Assembly (NCBI RefSeq): GCF_937881195.1
Contig: NZ_CALGFC010000072.1
Coordinates: 1 to 52,914 of the forward strand
Reading direction: 5' to 3'
Length of the DNA: 52,914 nucleotides
Origin: an uncultured Methanobrevibacter sp.
GTDB taxonomy: Archaea > Methanobacteriota > Methanobacteria > Methanobacteriales > Methanobacteriaceae
Shown: positions 1 through 7,771 of the stretch, piece by piece
Numbering within the stretch: position 1 is the stretch's first letter
Layout: each line of letters starts with the position of its first letter
Notes under the pieces: generated by a model
The model's input: only the letters and a program-made list of their open reading frames with translations
Database searches by the model: none
What the model was told of the DNA's origin: nothing
Made by a program: the position numbers and the translations under genes

Positions 1-330
1 ACAATAACTCCACTAATAGCCAATAATTTTCCAACTTTACCATTAGAAACATTAACTGTAGATTTAGTAGTTGTTTTTGAAACAATGAAATTTACATTTT
101 TTGCAAATCCTTCATAAATATCATTACCTATCCAAGAAGCATAAACATCATAACTTCCATTCTTTAATGTAGTAAAATTAACACTCCACTTACCATTACT
201 ATCAGTAGTAACATTATATAACATACTACCTACAGAAACAGAAACTCTAGCATTAGCTACAGGATTACCACTTTCATCAACAATAACTCCACTAATAGCC
301 AATAATTTTCCAACTTTACCATTAGAAACA
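1..330 (-). repeat. 279-bp (93-residue) Ig-like coding repeat at window edge
   Basis: The sequence starting at position 1 recurs almost identically from position 280, a period of 279 bp or 93 codons in frame. Each unit encodes an Ig-like domain containing KLLAISGVI and DESGNPVANARVSVSV. The unit at the left edge is incomplete, so the number of copies is unknown. A contig break at such a repeat is expected. Confidence 0.85.
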
Positions 331-3300
331 TTAATAGAGGAATTAGTAACTAATTTACTTATTTTTAGTTCACCATTATTGATCATAATTGGATAATATC
401 CAATTCCACCATATAATCCACTTACAGATAAAGTGTTATTAGGAAGTCCAGTTACTGTGTAATTTAATTTAGCAGAACCCTCATCAGATTCTACACTACC
501 AATAAATATATTATTTACATAAAAACTTATATTCTGACCAGTAATCGGATTCCCCCTATCATCAACTAAATTAGCATTTAATTGTATAATAGAATCTTTT
601 AAAACTTTAAGTGTATTATTTCCTAATAATGATAGATTTAGATTACTTATTGAGCCATTATTGTAGATATAATTCCCTTTAAGGCCAGCAGAGCAGTTAA
701 TCATTGTGTTATTTTTAATGTTTAATGTTCCATTATTATATATTGCCCCACCTACATTTGCACTTTCATTAGTAAATTTTGAGTTTGTTATATCTAATTT
801 AGAACAATTATTACCATTGAATACTGTTCCTCCAAACTTAGCAAAATTTTTAGAAAATTCACAATCGTTTATTTCTATGTTTCCCCAGTATATATCAGGG
901 AATTCATAATATCCATAGTTAGATATCGCTCCTCCATTTTCTCCAGCAATATTCGAAAATATTGAGCTAGAATTAATATTTACAATTCCACAATAATTTA
1001 AAATAGCACCACCATCAATTAAAGCACTATTATTATTAAACCTAGAATTTAAAATATCTACTTTAGAATATGAATTATAATTATATACTACTCCTCCATT
1101 ATTTGCAGAATTATTTAAAAAAGTACAATTATCTAGAGTAATATTTCCCCAATATTCATATGGGAAATTATAATGACCATAGTTAAAGATAACCCCACCA
1201 TTTTCTCCAGCAATATTGTTAGAAAATCTAGTATTATTTATGCTTAAAATTCCAAAGTAATTTGAAATAGCACCACCATTTCCAGATAATGCAATATTAT
1301 TCTCAAATATAGAATTAGTTATGTTACCATAAGGTACAGAATCATAACCAGAAAATATAGCACCACCATCAACACCAGCAGTATTATTTATCAAAGTACA
1401 GTTATCTATTACAAACCAATCAATTTCAGTTGTAACATTTTCACCAGAATAAATAGTTGTATAAGTATTTGCTAATTCAAGAGCTCCTCCATTATTTAAA
1501 GCAGTATTATTAATAAATTCTGAATTTTTTAAGATTAAATTTGCAGAATGATCATAAATAGCACCACCAGATGCAATATAACCAGTACCTTTATCAATAG
1601 CCTTATTTTTAATGAATGAACAATTAAGAATATATGCAGGAGCAATATTTAAAAATATAGCGCCTCCACGATTTGCTTCATTTTCAATAAATTTACTGTT
1701 TGTTATTGTGGTATTACTTTCTGGATAAGTGCTACTATCTGCATAAATCGCACCAGCATAAGTATTTGCGCTATTGTGAATAAATGTTGAGTTATCAATA
1801 ATTAAACTACCATAACCACTATTTTGAACTGCGCCAGCATAAGCAGAGGTAGCAGTATTATTTCTAAATATAGAGTTTTTAATTATTAAAATACCCCATG
1901 ACTGAATAGCACCGGCTTCACCAGCAGTATTATTTTCAAAAATACAATTATCAATAGTTAAATTTCCACCAAATTGAACATGAATAGCTCCACCATATCC
2001 ATCATAATAACTTGTAGAGGCATTACCATTAGCAAGTATGAGATTAATCAATGTTAAAGAAGAACCTTTATCAATATTAAATAACCTTGTAAGATAATCT
2101 CCAGAAATTATTACAGGATTAGATGAATCTAAAGAAGTTATAGTAATAGTTTTATTAACTTCCCATGGTTCAATTGGCATATATCTATGTCCAACATCTA
2201 TTTCAGAATCAATAATATATAAACCACCGATACCTCTAATTACATCATTTATATTAGCTGCATCAACAGCTAGTTGTAATGTTCTATATCCTTTATCACC
2301 AATAAACCACCTATAAACCGCTTTTTCAACAACTACATCAAAAGTCTGATTATCAATTTTTGCTTTAATGAAGCCTGAATTTTCACCACCAATAAATGAT
2401 ACAATAGCAGTGCCATTTTCTAGTAATATATTTGTTCCATTTAGTGTACCAGAACTATTGGTAACATTTAGAGTAACCCAATCATTTGGCAATGTTTTTG
2501 ATAGATTATTATAAGTTATACCATCAGTAACAGTATTTAATCTAATAGTTATATTAGAAATTTCACTAGTGTAAACTTTGGTAGTATTAATAGTCATTAT
2601 TACCCAATAATCAACATTTACGCAAGTTGGTTTATTATTATTACCCCACCAATTATAATTAGCAGAAACATTGCCATTATTGTTGGTTATAATGGTATTA
2701 TTTAGAATTGAGTAACTAACATCTAAAATACCACTGTTATTAATAGCTAGGTTACCTTTCTTATTATTAATAGTTGAAAATGAAATAGATAATTTTCCAC
2801 CCCTAATAACAATTGCACCACTAGTAGAATTAGCATTTAATGTTAATCCATATAATGAAACATTTCCATTAGTAATATTAAATATCTGATTATATCCATA
2901 TCCAGTAATTATAACAGTTCCATTAGCTATAATTTCTAGATCATCACCAATAGTTAAATTACCTTCATTATATGTTCCATTTAAAATAATTATCTTTTTA
3001 GATCCCCCTTCAAGTGTAGCTATTTCTATAGCTTTTGAAATTGAAGCTACAGGAGCTTCTTTTGAACCTATATTTGAATCAGTTCCAGAATTAGAAACAT
3101 AAACAGTTCCAGAATATTGAGGACCTACAGTAAAATTATATTGTTTAAAATTACTTGGAATATTAAAATTTATTGATTCATAACCTACTTTTAATGCATT
3201 ATAAATCATATTCTCCTTTGTATTAATTATAATAGAATTTGAATCAAATGATCCCAAAGTAGAGTTTCCATATATTGTTATTTCTGGCATTATTTCAGAT

Positions 3301-5321
3301 AGATTATAATTATTTACACCATCAGTATATTTAGTAAAATCAATGGTAAAATTAATACTATCTCCAGGATCTACTTCAGTAGAATTTGAACTAATAATTA
3401 AAATAACCCATTTAGTAACATTTACTCCACTAGAAATTGTTGAGTTGTTTGGTTTGGTATTTGTTCCCCAGAAATTATAGTCTGCAAAAACCTTAACACC
3501 ACTTTTTGCATAAATTCCATTTAAACCATTACTACTAGTAGCAGAATTATTGAGGAAATTACAATAGCTAATAGTTAAATTATTATCTTGAACATTTATA
3601 ACTCCACTATAAGCTTGAGAACTAGTAGCAGTGTTATTTATAAATGAACAATTAGTTATTATTGTTATTGCAGTTGTGTAAATTACTGCCCCATTACTAC
3701 CTTTATTATTAATAAAGGTACAGTTATTTATTATTAAATAACGACCAGCATTACCACTTCCACCACTAATAGTACCTGTATTAATACAACCAGCATTACC
3801 ATTACTATTAATAAATGTTAATCCTTCAAATTTAGTATATTTTGCTGAACTTCCAGATATATAAAAGTTTCTAGAATTATTCCCATCAATAATTACATTA
3901 CCAATACCTATCATAGTAACATTAGCATTTATTGTGTAATCTTTAACATAATAATAACCTTCCTCAATAATTACAGTGTAATTACCGCCTAGAGCAGTAT
4001 TTTGAGTTAATGCTTTTGTTATTGTAGCGTAAGGATTTTCTTCAGAACCATTACCTGAATCATCATTTCCTCTACTACTTGAAACATAAATAATATTAGT
4101 AGGAGTTATAGAATTAACAGTAATTGTTCCATTAAAAATATTAGATCCATAATCAACAGTATTTGAACCAGAGTATAAACCAGTGATTATATATTTTCCA
4201 GTTTGATTGAAAGTAAAATTATAAGTGGCTAATCCTTCATTTAAAGAACTAGAATAAGTATTTCCCCCAATTATAAAACTTAAATTTCCCCCAGTAACTG
4301 GATTTCCCATATCATCAGTGACAGTAGCATTTAATAATAAAGTACTATCTTTAGTAATATTAACAGAAATATTATTTAAAAAAGATACATTTGTAACTCC
4401 TATTTTACCAGAATTATAATAAATATAATTGCCAGTTATAGCACTACAATTGATCATATTATTGTTATTTAAAATTATATTGCTATTACGAACTACAAGT
4501 GCTCCCCCAGTAGAAGTTGCATTATTTGAATCAAATTTCGAATTTTTTATATTCAATGTAGCAGTTGAACCATAAGAATAAATGGCCCCACCATTTTTTG
4601 CTTTATTGAGTCTAAAAGTAGAATTATCAATATTAGTTTTACCACTTCCAGAATAAATTGCCCCTCCTTCCTCAGAAGCAATATTATATTCAAAAATACA
4701 ATTACTAATATTTAATGTTGAATAACTATAACCATTAATAGAAACTGCAGAACCATATTCTGCATTATTATTAATAAAATGACTATTTCGAAGAATTAAA
4801 TCTCCACCACCTTGATAAATGGCACCACCATAAGTAGAATATCCATTAGCAACATTATTATCAAAATAACAATTATCAATAGTAGTAGTTCCATCCCTTA
4901 TATAAATAGCTCCTCCACCATCATAAATATAATCATTCTCATTATTTCCATTTTTGAAAGTTATATTTATAAAAGTAACTTCAATATCAGAGTCTATTAG
5001 AAAAATTCTTCCATTATTCTCAGCATCAATAATTACATTATTTCTGTCTTCTCCAACAATCCTAATAGATTTTGTTATTTCATAACCAGAATCCTCGTAA
5101 ACACTATAAGTTCCATTTTTTACAAATATAGAACCTCCTTTATCTACTGCTTCTTGGATATTATTAAATGGATTGTCTATTGAACCATTTCCTCCACTTT
5201 GAGCATCAGCAGAAACATAAGAATCATAACCACTTGGATCTTCTGCAAAAACTGAAGGAACAGAAATAATTACAAATAAAAATGCTAAAATAATTGTTAT
5301 GCTTTTTATATTAGCTTTCAT
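1..5321 (-). CDS. Giant adhesin-like surface protein, 3' end beyond window
   Basis: The frame is open from an ATG at 5319-5321 to the left edge, giving 1,773 codons with no stop. Residues 1-25 are a clear signal peptide (basic start, hydrophobic core, cleavage near VFA-ED). Beta-helix modules follow, opened by YVSADAQSGGNGSIDNPF, YVSSSRGNDDSGNGSEENPY (about residue 410) and TVYVSNSGTDSNIGS (about 740). From about residue 1,000 there is a long run of chlamydial-PMP-like repeats with GGAI, NNTA and NSxF patterns. NFWG and NWWG motifs occur at module ends. Ig-like segments lie near residues 317-410 and from about 1,575, ending in 93-residue tandem repeats. This is the architecture of Methanobrevibacter adhesin-like proteins, which are thought to act in cell-surface contact. 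No ligand can be inferred. The wall-anchoring end is missing. Confidence 0.9.
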   Translation of the reverse strand, partial: MKANIKSITIILAFLFVIISVPSVFAEDPSGYDSYVSADAQSGGNGSIDNPFNNIQEAVDKGGSIFVKNGTYSVYEDSGYEITKSIRIVGEDRNNVIIDAENNGRIFLIDSDIEVTFINITFKNGNNENDYIYDGGGAIYIRDGTTTIDNCYFDNNVANGYSTYGGAIYQGGGDLILRNSHFINNNAEYGSAVSINGYSYSTLNISNCIFEYNIASEEGGAIYSGSGKTNIDNSTFRLNKAKNGGAIYSYGSTATLNIKNSKFDSNNATSTGGALVVRNSNIILNNNNMINCSAITGNYIYYNSGKIGVTNVSFLNNISVNITKDSTLLLNATVTDDMGNPVTGGNLSFIIGGNTYSSSLNEGLATYNFTFNQTGKYIITGLYSGSNTVDYGSNIFNGTITVNSITPTNIIYVSSSRGNDDSGNGSEENPYATITKALTQNTALGGNYTVIIEEGYYYVKDYTINANVTMIGIGNVIIDGNNSRNFYISGSSAKYTKFEGLTFINSNGNAGCINTGTISGGSGNAGRYLIINNCTFINNKGSNGAVIYTTAITIITNCSFINNTATSSQAYSGVINVQDNNLTISYCNFLNNSATSSNGLNGIYAKSGVKVFADYNFWGTNTKPNNSTISSGVNVTKWVILIISSNSTEVDPGDSINFTIDFTKYTDGVNNYNLSEIMPEITIYGNSTLGSFDSNSIIINTKENMIYNALKVGYESINFNIPSNFKQYNFTVGPQYSGTVYVSNSGTDSNIGSKEAPVASISKAIEIATLEGGSKKIIILNGTYNEGNLTIGDDLEIIANGTVIITGYGYNQIFNITNGNVSLYGLTLNANSTSGAIVIRGGKLSISFSTINNKKGNLAINNSGILDVSYSILNNTIITNNNGNVSANYNWWGNNNKPTCVNVDYWVIMTINTTKVYTSEISNITIRLNTVTDGITYNNLSKTLPNDWVTLNVTNSSGTLNGTNILLENGTAIVSFIGGENSGFIKAKIDNQTFDVVVEKAVYRWFIGDKGYRTLQLAVDAANINDVIRGIGGLYIIDSEIDVGHRYMPIEPWEVNKTITITSLDSSNPVIISGDYLTRLFNIDKGSSLTLINLILANGNASTSYYDGYGGAIHVQFGGNLTIDNCIFENNTAGEAGAIQSWGILIIKNSIFRNNTATSAYAGAVQNSGYGSLIIDNSTFIHNSANTYAGAIYADSSTYPESNTTITNSKFIENEANRGGAIFLNIAPAYILNCSFIKNKAIDKGTGYIASGGAIYDHSANLILKNSEFINNTALNNGGALELANTYTTIYSGENVTTEIDWFVIDNCTLINNTAGVDGGAIFSGYDSVPYGNITNSIFENNIALSGNGGAISNYFGILSINNTRFSNNIAGENGGVIFNYGHYNFPYEYWGNITLDNCTFLNNSANNGGVVYNYNSYSKVDILNSRFNNNSALIDGGAILNYCGIVNINSSSIFSNIAGENGGAISNYGYYEFPDIYWGNIEINDCEFSKNFAKFGGTVFNGNNCSKLDITNSKFTNESANVGGAIYNNGTLNIKNNTMINCSAGLKGNYIYNNGSISNLNLSLLGNNTLKVLKDSIIQLNANLVDDRGNPITGQNISFYVNNIFIGSVESDEGSAKLNYTVTGLPNNTLSVSGLYGGIGYYPIMINNGELKISKLVTNSSINVSNGKVGKLLAISGVIVDESGNPVANARVSVSVGSMLYNVTTDSNGKWSVNFTTLKNGSYDVYASWIGNDIYEGFAKNVNFIVSKTTTKSTVNVSNGKVGKLLAISGVI

Positions 5322-6417
5322 TTTTATATATTTCCCCTTATTTAATCTTATTTTTCTTATTTTAAAAAAAAATCTTATTTTCAGAATTCTAAAGATTTAT
5401 TTTTTATTTTCACTATTTAGGGAGTTATTTAGCTTATTTCCCTATTTTAAATATATTATTTAATATTTAATTTTCTATTTTTTCATAACATAATCACAAT
5501 TTCTAATTTTTATTTAGTATTCACCACCCATTCAGCAATTAATTTTATTCAATCATATTAGAATAAATTAATTTAATTCAATATATTGAATAAATTTACA
5601 GATATGATATGAATTAATATTCATAAAGACAATTATTTTCAAAATATATTTTATAATTTTGATTCTATATGAATTAATATACATATCGATATGTGTAAAA
5701 AATAATATATATTAAATAGCCTATTTAAATCTTATTACTTGAAAATGATAATAAAATAAATATTAATAAAAAAAAATTAAATACAGAAATATTAAAATAT
5801 CAAAACTAATTTGAAAAGATTAAAAAGAAATTTATACTTAGATTCTATATTTATTAAATTTTATACAATTAATATATTAATATTATTCATATCGATAAAA
5901 TCAATGAGAAAAAATGAATATTAAAAGTTTATATGAAAATAATGCAAGAATTGCATATATAATAATTCATATCGATGCAGATTATTAAAATTTTAGAATA
6001 CCCCATAAATAATTAATAAAAAAAATATTTATAAAATATAGAAAATAAGAATAATAAGTTAAAAATAACTAAAAACAGATAAAAAGAAACTAAAAAATAG
6101 TTAGAAAATAAGTAAAAAATTAGGATAAAAAATAACTAAAAAATTAGGATAAAAAATAATTATAAAAGTATGATAGAAAACAATACTAAAAAAAATATAT
6201 GCTTAATATGTCAATAATATATTGTAAATTTTACAAATAATAGGAAAAAATTAATTAAAAATAAATTAAAATAAAATATACATCTAAAAAAAATATTATA
6301 AATAGCTAAAATATTTAATAGAAGTAAATATTTAATATAAATAATTTATAACTAAGTGATTTTTTAAATTCATTATATTCTTAAATCCGTTGTATAAAAT
6401 ATATTTTTAGCATTCAT
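5322..6417. other. 1.1-kb AT-rich intergenic region upstream of the adhesin
   Basis: I see no coding frame here. The part next to the adhesin start (5322-5345) has an AAGGGG Shine-Dalgarno-like stretch about 12 bases before the ATG. Further upstream are a 16-bp palindrome ATTCAATATATTGAAT (5576-5591), a 14-bp palindrome (5681-5694) and two copies of ATTCATATCGAT (5885 and 5965). A 24-bp A-rich unit containing TTAGGAT is duplicated at 6120 and 6144. The rest is low-complexity A/T. Confidence 0.5.
5681..5694. promoter_or_regulatory. Palindrome ACATATCGATATGT, candidate operator
   Basis: This is a perfect 14-bp palindrome. Its core ATATCGAT recurs at 5889-5896 and 5969-5976, inside an identical 12-mer (ATTCATATCGAT) repeated exactly 80 bp apart. 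Three copies of an 8-mer with a CG core within 300 bp are more than base composition predicts. The sites lie 360-655 bp upstream of the adhesin start. A role as a protein-binding site is inference. Confidence 0.3.
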
Positions 6418-7461
6418 TTAATCAATATATAACTTTTTTCGATCATTTTCCATATTTTCAATGAAACTATTTGCATAATCAGGAGATACTTTTTTTCTAT
6501 TACCCATTTCATCTTCAATAATTACACCACTATTTTTAAACAAGAGATATCTTTCCTTTCTCACTTTTTTATCAGGATTACAAACAAGTTGACAAGTACT
6601 ACAAGTATATTGCATCTTATGATTTGGTACTCCTGGGTGATAAAATGAAGGATCTTTAAGTGTTCTTTTAACATATGAAGGCATAGCTTTTTCCCTTAAC
6701 TTTTCAAAATCTTTATCTTTTTTAGGAATTTCAAATCGTCCAGGTGACCATGTTGAGTATTTTCTAGAAGGATGGAGACCAGTTGCACCTCCACAAACAA
6801 GTATACAACGCCAATGGCTTTTAGGATTTTGATATTCAAAATCAAAACCTCCGATGTTAACTTTTGTTTTTTCATCAGATATATAATCAGGAATACATAC
6901 AGCTTTACACAATTTACATCCATCACAGTAATTATCTGATTTTTTAATTGGGTCAGTAGCAATTAATTCTGCATTTGTAACAACTGAACTTAAAACAATT
7001 GCAGAACCATTATCTTTAGTTAATATATGACCAGAATGTCCAAAAAAACCAACTCCTGCTCTTGCAGCTAAATATTTATGAGAAATTATTGGTTTTCGAT
7101 CCCTTATGCCATTTGGAGTATCTTTTCTATATACAAAATTAGGAGCTATTGGAATAGCTCCATAATCCATTTGATCTAAAAATCCTGCAATTTCTAAAGA
7201 TATACCTCCTGCAAATGTTGTTTTCCTGATTTTATCTTCATTAAGTGAAAAATCTTCTTTTGATAAGTAAGGATTTATTAAATCCTGATTAAGTGGAACA
7301 GCAAAAATAATAGCAGATTTAGCTCCTTTCAATGCATCTTTTAATCTTGTTGATTCTGGACCCCCTTTTAAAGAATCATTAGTAGCTATCCCCACTTTAG
7401 ATGCTCCTAATTCTAGAGCCATATTCTTAAGAGTTTCAGAAAGTTTTTCTTTAGTATACAC
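6418..7461 (-). CDS. QueG-like double [4Fe-4S] cluster protein
   Basis: A 347-residue soluble protein related to the epoxyqueuosine reductase/reductive dehalogenase fold. The N-terminal half (about 1-165) carries the flavin-reductase-like core with GASKVGIA and HKYLAARAGVGFFG. A ferredoxin-like segment follows with C179-x2-C182-x2-C185-x3-C189, and a second cysteine set comprises C219, C223, C287, C290 and C294. Two Fe-S clusters are therefore likely. QueG also binds cobalamin; I cannot confirm that site here. The true substrate is unknown, since Archaea mostly use archaeosine in place of queuosine. The start is GTG at 7461, preceded by AAGGGATATT. It is a single gene between two surface-protein genes, with 310 bases of A/T-rich non-coding DNA (7462-7771) separating it from its upstream neighbour. 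Confidence 0.7.
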   Translation of the reverse strand: MYTKEKLSETLKNMALELGASKVGIATNDSLKGGPESTRLKDALKGAKSAIIFAVPLNQDLINPYLSKEDFSLNEDKIRKTTFAGGISLEIAGFLDQMDYGAIPIAPNFVYRKDTPNGIRDRKPIISHKYLAARAGVGFFGHSGHILTKDNGSAIVLSSVVTNAELIATDPIKKSDNYCDGCKLCKAVCIPDYISDEKTKVNIGGFDFEYQNPKSHWRCILVCGGATGLHPSRKYSTWSPGRFEIPKKDKDFEKLREKAMPSYVKRTLKDPSFYHPGVPNHKMQYTCSTCQLVCNPDKKVRKERYLLFKNSGVIIEDEMGNRKKVSPDYANSFIENMENDRKKLYID

Positions 7462-7771
7462 AATATCCCTTATTTTTTATTAATTTATATTATTAAATTA
7501 TATATCAATCAATATAAATATATATTTATTGGTCAATAAAATGTACCAAATATAATAAAGAAATCTAAAAATCTAAAAATGAACAACTAAAAATCAAAAG
7601 AGAAATGTGAAAAATTTAAAATAAAAAAATAATAGAAATAGAAAAATAAGAGAAAAAAGGTATTGCAAATAGTAGATAATTATTATTATCATATAAAAGA
7701 ATAAAATTAAAAATTGAAAAAATTTGATTATTAATAAAGTAAAATAATCAAAAAATTTTAAAAACTAAAAT

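Noticed and set aside
706..5000. Short plus-strand open frames (706-909, 4812-5000)
   Set aside because: They lie antisense within the adhesin frame, lack ribosome sites and have repetitive composition that mirrors the adhesin codons.
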